Shown here in pieces: positions 44,085 to 51,830 of a stretch of 64,000 bases of DNA. The DNA is from Geobacter sp. OR-1. GTDB taxonomy: Bacteria > Desulfobacterota > Desulfuromonadia > Geobacterales > DSM-12255. The stretch covers positions 164,489 to 228,488 of the forward strand of contig NZ_BAZF01000007.1 of assembly GCF_000813145.1 (NCBI RefSeq), in the 5' to 3' direction. Made by a program: the position numbers and the translations under genes. Within the stretch, counting starts at the first letter, position 1. Every line of letters starts with the position of its first letter. The notes beneath the pieces are model-generated. The model worked only from the letters and a program-made list of their open reading frames with translations, did not search any database and was not told where the DNA came from.

Positions 44085-45087
44085 CTATTGCCCCAGAAAC
44101 GGGCTGAAAATAAGGTAGACCATCGCTGACATGATTCCAGCGGCAGGGATGGTAAGAACCCAGGCAATAAGTATCCTCCCGGCAACCTTCCAGTTTACGG
44201 CGGTCAGCCTCTTGGAAAGACCAACGCCAAGGATCGAAGAGGTCACCACATGGGTGGTGCTGGTCGGAAGCCCGAAGAGCGAGGCCCCGAAGATAACCGA
44301 TGTTGCGGCCGAATCGACCGAGAAGCCGGTCATCGGCTGAAGCTTGACAAAGTCCCGGCCCACAGTCTTGATGATGCGCCATCCGCCGGCGGCAGTGCCG
44401 CAGGCCATGGCAATTGCACAGGCCATCTTTACCCACATCGGCACCTCGAAGGTCGGTATCATGCCATAGGATAAAAGAGCCATGGTTATGACCCCCATGG
44501 ATTTCTGGGCATCGGCGGTGCCGTGTGAAAAAGCCATTAAAGAGGCCGAAAGCACCTGCATTCTTCTGAAATTACGGTTGATCCCCGCAGGCGAGTGCTG
44601 TTTAAAAGTGTTGCTGAACAGCACTACGAAAAAAAATCCCATTATGGTCCCGAGAACCGGGGAGATCACGAGTGCCAGGATTAGTTTTTTTCAATCCTGC
44701 CCAGATGAGGGCGGAAGGGCCGACATGGGTGATGACCGCACCAACGATGCCGCCGACAATGGCATGGGAGGATGAGGACGGCAATCCGAAGTACCAGGTG
44801 ATGACATTCCAGATGATTGCCCCCACTACTCCGGCCAGAACCACCATCTGAGTCAACTGATTGGCGGCCACTATCCCTGTACCGATGGTCTTTGCCACCT
44901 TGGTAAAGGTCATTGCCCCGACGAAGTTGAGCGTTGCCGCCAGGACGATTGCCCCTTTAACAGATAGAGCCCTCGTGGAAACACTGGTGGCAATGGCATT
45001 GGCAGTATCATGAAAACCGTTGATATAATCGAACAACAACGCGAACAGAACAACCAGGCAAAGCATGATGAATGCCGGCTCAAGCAT
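44085..45087 (-). pseudogene. pit: Pit-type phosphate transporter, frameshifted
   Basis: Low-affinity inorganic phosphate permease. The N-terminal frame (MLEPAFIMLCLVVLFALLFDYINGFHDTANAIATSVST...) has the PHO-4 motif GFHDTANAIATSV, and ends in a frameshift at a run of seven T (plus strand) at 44685-44691; the second half (LILALVISPVLGTIMGFFFVVLF... to the stop) is in another frame and has the second Pit repeat GLPTSTTHVVTSSI. Deleting one base gives WAGLKKLILALVISP and 333 residues. The start at 45087 overlaps the DUF47 gene. Error or real lesion cannot be told apart. Confidence 0.88.
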
Positions 45088-45697
45088 TCTTGACCACCAC
45101 GCTTTCCAGGATGTTGGCCGCATCTTCACACTTGTCGGTAGCTCGCTCCAGCGTCTCGTAGATCTCTTTCCACTTGATCAGCTGAATCGCATCCTTCTCC
45201 TCGTCGAAAAGCTTGCTGATCGCCTCGCGACAAACCCGGTCAGCCTCGTTCTCCAGGGCATTGACCTCGACGCAATATTCGGCGATCGGCTCCAGCTTGC
45301 CGCCAAGCAGGGCAACCGCTTTATCAATGGTCTGGCAGGACTTGAGTATGATAAAGGCGAGCTGCTTCGCCTCTGTCGTCGGCTTCTCCACGTTGTACAT
45401 GATAAATCTCTGGGCCGATGCATCGATAAGATCCATGATATCGTCAAGCGCAGCCGATAGCGCGTAAATATCCTCCCGGTCAAAGGGGGTGATGAAGCTC
45501 TTGTTCAGCTTCTTGATGATGTCGTGCGTCAACTGGTCGCACCGGTGTTCAAGTTCCTTGATATTCTTCTGGCTCATAACCGGGTCTTCGAAATTATCCA
45601 TCAGATCTTTCAGGAGATTTGCCCCTTCGATGATGGTGACCGTCATCTCCTTGAACATGGCAAAAAACTTTTCCTCTTTGGGAATAAGTCCGAACAT
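45080..45697 (-). CDS. DUF47 (PhoU-like) Pit accessory protein
   Basis: Cytoplasmic helical protein of the PhoU-like DUF47 family that accompanies Pit permeases and probably regulates them. The 205-residue product begins MFGLIPKEEKFFAMFKEMTVTIIEGANLL and has the two metal-binding PhoU signatures (KELEHRCDQLTHDIIKKLNKSFITPFDREDI and VNALENEADRVCREAISKLF). ATG at 45697 follows GGGGGTCTAC. It overlaps pit by 8 nt, so the two are a pair. A possible Pho box lies at 45772-45789. Confidence 0.93.
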   Translation of the reverse strand: MFGLIPKEEKFFAMFKEMTVTIIEGANLLKDLMDNFEDPVMSQKNIKELEHRCDQLTHDIIKKLNKSFITPFDREDIYALSAALDDIMDLIDASAQRFIMYNVEKPTTEAKQLAFIILKSCQTIDKAVALLGGKLEPIAEYCVEVNALENEADRVCREAISKLFDEEKDAIQLIKWKEIYETLERATDKCEDAANILESVVVKNA

Positions 45698-45771
45698 GTA
45701 GACCCCCTGAATTAACCAGCACTTAGATTCACAAACAAACCGATTATATGTAACACAATCCAATCACTAAT

Positions 45772-45789
45772 GCCACAGCTATGTGACAA
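45772..45789 (-). promoter_or_regulatory. Possible Pho box upstream of DUF47-pit
   Basis: On the minus strand TTGTCACATAGCTGTGGC resembles two CTGTCAT-type half-sites 11 nt apart (7-4-7), the PhoB-binding format, about 75-92 nt upstream of the DUF47 start. The second half is weak (4 of 7), so this is only a possibility. Confidence 0.3.
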
Positions 45790-45892
45790 TCACCATACGG
45801 ATCAGGGAGGTGGCACATCCTAATATCCCTTGCATTTCTTCCCCCCCTGTTCTACCTTTGTTCAGCTGCAGACAAGGAGGAAAGAGGCAAAA

Positions 45893-46708
45893 ATGGACCA
45901 ATACCATGCTCTTCTGCTCGGAGCACTCCAGGGCCTTACCGAGGTTCTGCCGATCAGCAGTTCCGGCCACCTGATCCTGCTCCCACGGCTGCTTGGCTGG
46001 CCGGAATCGGGACTCACTTTTGACGTGGCCCTCCATCTCGGAACCATGCTGGCGCTCTGCGCCTATTTCTGGCGCGACATCGTCGAACTTACCATGAATT
46101 TTTTCTCCGGCCTGTCGGGAAAGGGAGTACGATCTCCCCAGCAACGCCTCCCCTTCTACATCATTGCCGGTACCATTCCTGCCGCAGTTGTCGGCAAAAT
46201 GTTCGAAGAGCCGATAGAAAACGTCTTCCGAACGAGCCCGATGCTCATTGCCGGTTTCCTCATCGGCTTCGGCCTCCTGCTGGCATTTGCCGACACCATG
46301 GGCGCCAAACGCTGGAAACTGGAGCGGCTCACGTTCGGCAGCGCCTTGATGGTCGGTTTGGCGCAGTGCCTGGCCTTGATACCCGGTGTTTCTCGTTCCG
46401 GAATAACCATTACCGCCGCCCTGCTTCTCGGGTACAACCGCGAGACCTCGGCGCGATTCTCGTTTCTGCTCTCGCTCCCGATTGTAGCCGGCGCCGGCAT
46501 CCTGAAACTAGGCCACCTGTTCAAACACGGCATACCTACCGGCGAAACCCGGCCGCTGCTGATCGGAGTGGCGGTATCGGCAATTTTCGGCTATGCCAGC
46601 GTCGCCTTTCTCCTCAAATACGTCCAGCGTAATTCATTATATCTGTTTGTCTGGTATCGGTTGATTGCCGGTGCCGGCGTCATTGTCTGGCTGATTGCGG
46701 CACGCTAG
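45893..46708 (+). CDS. uppP: UppP, undecaprenyl-diphosphatase
   Basis: Membrane phosphatase that recycles the lipid carrier undecaprenyl pyrophosphate for cell-wall synthesis; its overproduction gives bacitracin resistance (BacA). The 271-residue product has the two catalytic signatures LTEVLPISSSGHLILLP (residues 15-31) and LIPGVSRSGITITAALLLG, with about eight membrane helices. An upstream in-frame start is rejected because AAGGAGGAAAGAGGC lies just before ATG at 45893. It is followed by radC after 9 nt. Confidence 0.97.
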   Translation: MDQYHALLLGALQGLTEVLPISSSGHLILLPRLLGWPESGLTFDVALHLGTMLALCAYFWRDIVELTMNFFSGLSGKGVRSPQQRLPFYIIAGTIPAAVVGKMFEEPIENVFRTSPMLIAGFLIGFGLLLAFADTMGAKRWKLERLTFGSALMVGLAQCLALIPGVSRSGITITAALLLGYNRETSARFSFLLSLPIVAGAGILKLGHLFKHGIPTGETRPLLIGVAVSAIFGYASVAFLLKYVQRNSLYLFVWYRLIAGAGVIVWLIAAR

Positions 46709-46717
46709 GAGAACTCT

Positions 46718-47404
46718 GTGGCGGGCGGTATAAAAGAGTGGCCCGAAGGGGAACGGCCAAGAGAAAGATTGATCAGATCCGGAGCTGATGGGCTTTCTGA
46801 TGCCGAGCTCCTGGCTCTGATTATCAGGACCGGCGACTTCAGCGCCAAGGTCAGCGCCATTGATCTGGGCAGGGAGCTTTTGCGGGAGTTCGGCGACCTG
46901 CGGGGGCTTGCCAGGGCATCGGTTGCCGAAATCTGCCGAGTCAAAGGGGCAGGCCCGGCCAAAGCGGCATCCATAAAAGCTGCGCTTGAACTTGCCGGCC
47001 GCTGCGACAGCCACGACATCACCGCCCAGGAACGATACAGTTCATCCCTGCAGGTTTACGAGCACTATCGCTTTCGCTTTCGCGACCGGAAAAAGGAATA
47101 TGTCATGGCGCTGCTCCTTGACGGCAAGAACCGGGTCATCCGGGAAGTTCCGATTTCCGAAGGATCGCTAAACCAGAGCATCGTTCACCCGCGGGAGGTA
47201 TTCAATCCTGCGGTGCGCGACTCTGCTGCGGCGATTATCCTGGTTCACAATCACCCCACCGGCGACCCCTCGCCAAGCCGTGAGGATCTGGAGCTGACCC
47301 GCAGGCTCAGGGAAGCGGGAGAGGTGATGGGGATCCGGGTCCTGGACCACGTCATTATCGGCGACGGGAGCTATGTCAGCCTTGCCGATAAAGGCTATCT
47401 ATAA
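46718..47404 (+). CDS. radC: RadC-type JAB-domain protein
   Basis: DNA-repair-associated or conserved-hypothetical JAB (MPN+) metal-dependent peptidase-like protein. The 228-residue product has an N-terminal helix-hairpin-helix-like part (RLIRSGADGLSDAELLALIIRTG) and the JAMM motif HNHPTGDPSPSREDLELTRRL, with the conserved upstream Glu and the ending RVLDHVIIGDGSYVSLADKG. The start is GTG at 46718 with AGGAGAACTCT upstream. Its biochemical role is not known despite the name. It converges on nikR with a 2-nt gap. Confidence 0.95.
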   Translation: MAGGIKEWPEGERPRERLIRSGADGLSDAELLALIIRTGDFSAKVSAIDLGRELLREFGDLRGLARASVAEICRVKGAGPAKAASIKAALELAGRCDSHDITAQERYSSSLQVYEHYRFRFRDRKKEYVMALLLDGKNRVIREVPISEGSLNQSIVHPREVFNPAVRDSAAAIILVHNHPTGDPSPSREDLELTRRLREAGEVMGIRVLDHVIIGDGSYVSLADKGYL

Positions 47405-47406
47405 CC

Positions 47407-47826
47407 TCAGTGCAATCCCTCCCCGGTGGTCGTCATCACCAGCTTCCCATGCTTCACCCCCTTGACCCCGATCAGTTCATCGGCAATCCGCTTCACGTCC
47501 CGGGTCGGCCCGCGCACCACCAGCACCTCCAGGCAGTTGTGGGCATCCAGGTGGATATGCAGCGCCGAAATGATCTGGTCATGGTGGGCATGCTGGTGCT
47601 CGGTCAGCTTGTCGGAAAGATCGCGCACATGATGGTTGTAGACCAGCGTTACCGTCCCCACTACCTCGGCATCCTCAGAAGCGACCCGGTTCTCCACCAG
47701 CGAGGCGCGGATCAGATCACGGATCGCCTCGGAACGGTTCATATACCGCTTCTCCTCGATCAACTCATCAAAGCTTTCCAGCAGCTTTTCATCCAGTGAA
47801 ATCCCGAATCTGACCGTGGTTCCCAT
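47407..47826 (-). CDS. nikR: NikR, nickel-responsive regulator
   Basis: Nickel-sensing ribbon-helix-helix repressor. The 139-residue product has the RHH DNA-binding part ([36 protein letters not shown]) and a C-terminal ACT-like domain with the nickel ligands in [21 protein letters not shown] (three His and one Cys as in E. coli NikR). The ATG at 47826 has GGGGAGGTGTCCCAAT upstream. It lies near a nickel ECF uptake system (51.8-56.2 kb), its expected target; a candidate operator is at 51771-51797. Confidence 0.96.
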   Translation of the reverse strand: MGTTVRFGISLDEKLLESFDELIEEKRYMNRSEAIRDLIRASLVENRVASEDAEVVGTVTLVYNHHVRDLSDKLTEHQHAHHDQIISALHIHLDAHNCLEVLVVRGPTRDVKRIADELIGVKGVKHGKLVMTTTGEGLH

Positions 47827-47940
47827 ATTGGGACACCTCCCCGGAGTTTATTCATGTGGGGCGATAGTAACCGATTTCCCTCTACAAACAAAAAGGAAAT
47901 TTAGCAATCCGGCACCGCTTAATTCGGTTGGGTTTCATGC

Positions 47941-47973
47941 AAAAAGTCCGCATCGCCAGGACAGATGCGGACT
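47941..47973 (-). terminator. Rho-independent terminator after nosL-like gene
   Basis: On the minus strand the stem AGTCCGCATC / GATGCGGACT (10 bp, 9-nt loop) is followed by TTTTTGC. It is just past the stop of the NosL-family gene and before nikR, so the minus-strand metal cluster ends here and nikR is transcribed separately. Confidence 0.9.
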
Positions 47974-47979
47974 CATTAT

Positions 47980-48438
47980 CTACTGCGGCAACTCTTTGAT
48001 GGCTGCAGCCGACACCTCATCCCAACTGGATAACCTGCCGCCGTAATCGTGGACAAAGCTTTGCGCTTCCTGTTGCGACGCAAACGCCCAGGCGGGATTC
48101 GCGGTCATCACCCCACGTTTCCGCCCCCCCATGACCCAGAACGCCTTAGTGGCATCCAGTAATTCATGGTTGTTCCGGTCGGCCACCAACAGCGATGCGG
48201 CCTTTTTGTCAGGATAGGTTTTCAGTTCCGTGACCGCGCAATGCAGGCTGCAAATCCCGGTCTGGCTCCCGTCGGCATAAATTATCAGCATCCGGCTGTA
48301 GCCGTAGGCTTTGCGGTCCATGCCACAATGCGAGCAGGAGCGATGCTTCTCGATGTCGTCGTGGGCAAGCACCGGGAAAGCGGCCATCAGGAGCAGAGAG
48401 GCGCTGACGATCCATCCGATAATGTTTCTGCAGCTCAT
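47980..48438 (-). CDS. NosL-family copper-binding protein
   Basis: Periplasmic protein of the NosL family, known to bind Cu(I) in denitrifiers and also found elsewhere. The 152-residue product has a signal peptide (IIGWIVSASLLLMAAFPVLA), the copper-type motif CSHCGMDRKAYGYSRMLIIYADG, and the second Cys/His motif CSLHCAVTELKTY, ending with an A-S-Q-Q-EAQSFVHDYGG block. No lipobox is seen, unlike true NosL. It is the last of a minus-strand set of five metal-related exported proteins and has a good terminator after it. Confidence 0.85.
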   Translation of the reverse strand: MSCRNIIGWIVSASLLLMAAFPVLAHDDIEKHRSCSHCGMDRKAYGYSRMLIIYADGSQTGICSLHCAVTELKTYPDKKAASLLVADRNNHELLDATKAFWVMGGRKRGVMTANPAWAFASQQEAQSFVHDYGGRLSSWDEVSAAAIKELPQ

Positions 48439-48453
48439 ATACCTCTTCCTTTC

Positions 48454-48996
48454 TTAGGGGAGACCTGCCAGGCCAGCCTGCAGCCGCGAGCCGTCCCGGT
48501 AGTCTTCATTCATGCGGACAACTCCGGAACTGTCGATGATTATGGTCGTTCCCATGGTGCCCTGATACGAGTTCGTCAGCTGGTGGGCGACATCCGCAAG
48601 AATGGTCAATGTGCCGCCCGCATACCCGTTGGCTGATGCGGCAGCGGCAGCATCGCCGACCGATCCGGAGACATAATCAACGGCATAGAAGCCGACATTG
48701 GGGAAATTGGGGGCAATTGCGGCGCGCAGGTGACTCATGTGGCTGTCGCAGATCGGACACCACATGGTGAAGTAGAGGACTATTCCTTTTTTATCTGCCA
48801 GTGCGTTGGCAAGGGTAACGGTCCTGCCGTTGATGTCCGGAACGGAGAATTCCGGGGCCAGCTGTCCAACCGCCGGTCCGGTAGTTCCGGGTTGCGCGGT
48901 CGGGCGCTTGTCCTCACCGGAAGGGATCAGGTTGTCGCCACAGGCGGAAAGCAGGCAGCAGAGCAAGAGCAGGCCGAACAATCTAGAGAAAGACAT
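48454..48996 (-). CDS. Thioredoxin-like (TlpA/ResA-type) lipoprotein
   Basis: Predicted membrane-anchored thiol-disulfide protein. The product (~180 residues) has a lipoprotein signal (LFGLLLLCCLLSACGDN, lipobox LSAC) and a thioredoxin domain with the active site WCPIC in LYFTMWCPICDSHMSHL, then VGFYAVDYVSG and the cis-Pro region (TMGTTIIIDSSGVV). Start ATG at 48996 chosen because the longer frame would run through the preceding gene. It overlaps the beta-barrel gene by 14 nt. A role in keeping thiols of the Cys-rich or NosL-like proteins reduced is inferred. Confidence 0.82.
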   Translation of the reverse strand: MSFSRLFGLLLLCCLLSACGDNLIPSGEDKRPTAQPGTTGPAVGQLAPEFSVPDINGRTVTLANALADKKGIVLYFTMWCPICDSHMSHLRAAIAPNFPNVGFYAVDYVSGSVGDAAAAASANGYAGGTLTILADVAHQLTNSYQGTMGTTIIIDSSGVVRMNEDYRDGSRLQAGLAGLP

Positions 48997-49963
48997 AACG
49001 GACCCCCAGAGTGAAGATATCGGTGGTGGGGAAGTTGCAGCCCCAGCCATCCTCCTGCAGTGCATGATTCCAGCCGGCCCGGAGGCTCCAGTTGCTGTCG
49101 GTGCTGGAATAGGTGAGAGTCCCGCCAATCGATTGTTTGCGGAAACCGCTGTTATGGTCGGTGTTGCCGTTGTAACTGGCATCTTCTTCGTTCAGCCAGG
49201 CGTAACTGACCGACCCGTTGACCGAGCTGCCACCGGTACCGAGTACATAGGTGTATCCCGCTGCCACAGAGGCCGATGCCCGGTCCCCCAACTGCTTGCG
49301 GTACGGTTCGACATATTTGCCGTATTCCCGGTTGACGTCCCGTTCGAAGTAAGTACCGTAGGCCAGATTGACCGCGACATTCCAGGGCCGGATGGTCTTT
49401 TCCAGCAACAGCGTCCCGTCCAGGCGATAGAAGCCTCGCCCGGTCACATCAAAACTGCTCTTGACGTCATCGTAAGGCGAAATCCCGGTCGGCACCAGCA
49501 GCGCAAGCCCCAGAGATACGCCGGGAACCAATCCCGCCAGGTCCCGCACCTTCCAGATGGAGTTGTCATCCAACAGTTCGTAAGTCAGGCTGATGGTGGT
49601 ATCACCCAGGCCATCCGTATGGGATGTGACTCCGGAGTAGGTGTTGTCGTTCCAGACATAGGGGACCGTTATAGCTGCCTGCCAATCGGTGGCAATACGA
49701 TACCCCAGCCCCATATTGAGCCGGTACTGCACCAGGTCCGACCCAGGAGGATCTTGGATATGCCTGCCGTCCTGGTTCCAGAACCCGTCGTACTGTTCGG
49801 CATCAAATGAAAGGTCAGCAACGGCCCGGGCGTATTTCGGGACACTCAGGGAAGCGGCCGAGCCTCCGCCGCAACAGGAGGCAGCCCGGGCAGATTGGGT
49901 GAAAGGGGTGGCAGCCCCGACAAGCAGGACTGCCGCAACAATGAATAATTGAAAGCGTAGCAT
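48983..49963 (-). CDS. Outer-membrane beta-barrel protein with Cys-Cys-Gly-Gly-Gly start
   Basis: Predicted outer-membrane beta-barrel of unknown specificity. The 326-residue product has a signal peptide (LFIVAAVLLVGAATPFTQSARA) followed at once by SCCGGGSAASLSVPKYARAVADLSFDAEQYDGFW. The remainder has repeating amphipathic strands (TVPYVWNDNTYSG, GVSLGLALLVPTG, WNVAVNLAYGTYFERD) and a C-terminal aromatic residue-ending strand (TLGVRYVFL). The CC next to the cleavage site could bind a metal. It lies between the lipoprotein gene (9 nt) and the thioredoxin-like gene. Confidence 0.7.
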   Translation of the reverse strand: MLRFQLFIVAAVLLVGAATPFTQSARAASCCGGGSAASLSVPKYARAVADLSFDAEQYDGFWNQDGRHIQDPPGSDLVQYRLNMGLGYRIATDWQAAITVPYVWNDNTYSGVTSHTDGLGDTTISLTYELLDDNSIWKVRDLAGLVPGVSLGLALLVPTGISPYDDVKSSFDVTGRGFYRLDGTLLLEKTIRPWNVAVNLAYGTYFERDVNREYGKYVEPYRKQLGDRASASVAAGYTYVLGTGGSSVNGSVSYAWLNEEDASYNGNTDHNSGFRKQSIGGTLTYSSTDSNWSLRAGWNHALQEDGWGCNFPTTDIFTLGVRYVFL

Positions 49964-49972
49964 GGCTATTGC

Positions 49973-50851
49973 CTACATGCCGGAGGCGATGGAGAAGGTT
50001 GCATAGCCATTCGTACCGGCAACGGCAAGGCCGTCAACCGTTTTCTGCTCGCCATTTACCGATAGCCGGACATACAGCTTGCCTCCGGCAGTAAGCGTGA
50101 CATTTGTATTGGACCAGTGGCCGCTGCCGTCATCTGTTGCGGTAACCCAATTCGTCGCATCGGTCGAGAGCGCAACGGTCACCGGATTAGCGGTCCAGGA
50201 AGCGTTCATGGCGTCATGAAGAGTCGACCCTGATGATATGGCGGGGTACTGCGTCATCATCCCGTCATCCAGGGCGGCAATATACAGCTTTACCGTATTA
50301 CCGGATATGCCGTCGTTAAACAGGTAATAGCTGCGCTGGGCCGGCGGGTTGCCCATCGCACTGGAAATGGTGTCGGTGATCCCTTTCAGGGTGGTCCTTG
50401 GAGTCGTCCCCATGCCCATGGCGACTACCGGGTTGAACGTGGCGGTTTCGCCGTCGATGGCGAATTTCAGCTCCCAGGTCCCCATTGAGGTGCCATCGGC
50501 CCTGTTCGATGCCATGAGATAGTAGATGGTGCCGGAATAGGTGCCGTCACCATTGTCCATGATCGCACCGGCCGGGGTACCGTGGCTCATGCCGGTCATC
50601 TGCATCTTGGGGGTGAGCGTAACGGTTTTGCCGGTCACGATTGCACCGGTGGTCCGGTTAGTCAGACGGATCTTGAATGCGGATTTACCCTCTGCTGCAG
50701 TCGTTACCGGGATGTATTCCACCTTGTAGCTGGCAGTCTGAACCGATTCATTTGCAGCAGTGGCTGTACCACTGCTTGAACTGCCGCAGGCCGCCAGAAT
50801 GGCAGCCATCACCAGCAAAACGATATGGCGTGTAATCGATAGTATATTCAT
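49973..50851 (-). CDS. Lipoprotein with FixH/YtkA-like domain
   Basis: Exported lipoprotein of unknown role. The 292-residue product has a lipoprotein signal (IVLLVMAAILAACGSS, lipobox LAAC) and a domain around residues 45-130 resembling the YtkA/FixH family (FKIRLTNRTTGAIVTGKTVTLTPKMQMTGMSHGTPAGAIMDNGDGTYSG) and Met-rich positions (KMQMTGMSHG, VAMGMG) that could bind copper. A second beta-rich domain follows. The ATG at 50851 is preceded by GGAGGAATTC. It follows the Cys-rich gene by 140 nt. Confidence 0.7.
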   Translation of the reverse strand: MNILSITRHIVLLVMAAILAACGSSSSGTATAANESVQTASYKVEYIPVTTAAEGKSAFKIRLTNRTTGAIVTGKTVTLTPKMQMTGMSHGTPAGAIMDNGDGTYSGTIYYLMASNRADGTSMGTWELKFAIDGETATFNPVVAMGMGTTPRTTLKGITDTISSAMGNPPAQRSYYLFNDGISGNTVKLYIAALDDGMMTQYPAISSGSTLHDAMNASWTANPVTVALSTDATNWVTATDDGSGHWSNTNVTLTAGGKLYVRLSVNGEQKTVDGLAVAGTNGYATFSIASGM

Positions 50852-50991
50852 GAATTCCTCCGGAATAAGATAGAGACTTCCCCTAGCTGCCCGAAACGGG
50901 CCGCACTTGAACCAGCGCCCGTTGATGGCAGCTTTACGGAACATGCGGCAGTAGTCAGTTTTAGAAATGCCGCAGTGACCAAGGTTTCAGA

Positions 50992-51576
50992 TTATACGTA
51001 GGCGGCGATTTTCGGGGGCGGATCGGGCGGGTCACTATGACGGGAGGTCAGACGTGCGGGGTCTAATGAACGATTATGAACTTCGTAGTTGACGGCTTTG
51101 ACCACAGACAACGGGAAGGGAACCCAGTCGATTTTCCCTGCTCCCTCCAAGGCAAGCTGCTTGCCGTCACTGCAGGGACACCCGCACTTGTAGACCGGCA
51201 GCGAGTCCTGCGTAGCCGTTGCGGCTGCTTCTGCATGATCAGCTGAAGTATTCTTGCAGCAACTGAAAACCGGCACGGATGACTGCCGGACCTTGGTTGG
51301 GCAGCAGCACGCCTTCCCGGCCTGAGTTACCGCGGTTTTCATTGCCGGTTGGATCATGGCAACCCGCTGCTGTTTCTTTTGCCCGCAACAGCAGGTATGG
51401 TTCGCACGGCTCGCGGGAGAGCAACCGTCAATGTCGCAATCGCCGGAACACTCACCGGTTATTGCATGGGTGATGATTGCCGAGCCCATGGCCATCGGGG
51501 CAAGCTGACCGAGCAGCAGTGTCACATATGCAATAATAAGCAACGCTGCGGCGTATGTACGGGGAACATTGCGCAT
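50992..51576 (-). CDS. Cys-rich exported protein
   Basis: Not recognised as a named family. The 194-residue product has an N-terminal hydrophobic signal/anchor (YAAALLIIAYVTLLLGQLAPMAMG) and a dense Cys region: CSGDCDIDGCS, HTCCCGQKK, KACCCPTKV, FSCCKN and YKCGCPCSDGK, with intervening Lys/Gln. Such clusters fit metal binding or multiple disulfides. The start ATG at 51576 is chosen since the longer frame has no signal. It is divergent from the nikMN gene and shares its regulatory region, so nickel control is possible. Its downstream partner is the FixH-like lipoprotein. Confidence 0.6.
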   Translation of the reverse strand: MRNVPRTYAAALLIIAYVTLLLGQLAPMAMGSAIITHAITGECSGDCDIDGCSPASRANHTCCCGQKKQQRVAMIQPAMKTAVTQAGKACCCPTKVRQSSVPVFSCCKNTSADHAEAAATATQDSLPVYKCGCPCSDGKQLALEGAGKIDWVPFPLSVVKAVNYEVHNRSLDPARLTSRHSDPPDPPPKIAAYV

Positions 51577-51756
51577 GGTTTTCCGCCGGGGAACCCATAA
51601 ATGACTGCAACATAAATTGCGAAAACAACGGATTTTGTCGCTTAGTTTGACAATGAATGGCTCAAAGCCGATAAAATGAATTTGTTGGCTAGTATACATC
51701 ACGAAATATGCCAATACGGCCATGCTGCCAAAGACAAACAGCACACGAATTCATTT

Positions 51757-51797
51757 ATCGTGTATTTTGTGTAGCACGATTTCCAGCAATGTGCTAC
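51757..51797. promoter_or_regulatory. Candidate NikR operator in divergent region
   Basis: A perfect inverted repeat GTAGCAC-N13-GTGCTAC (51771-51777 and 51791-51797) lies 34 nt before the nikMN start, partly overlapping a second inverted repeat ATCGTG-N12-CACGAT (51757-51762 and 51775-51780). NikR sites in other species are similar spaced inverted repeats of about 27-28 bp. The site is in the region shared by the Cys-rich gene (minus strand) and nikMN (plus strand). Confidence 0.6.
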
Positions 51798-51830
51798 CCT
51801 TCTGCCAGATCATTTTCGGGGGATTTTCAG

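Noticed and set aside
45811..45833. TGGCAC ... TTGC upstream of uppP as a sigma-54 promoter
   Set aside because: The elements are 13 nt apart instead of 5, which is not compatible with sigma-54.
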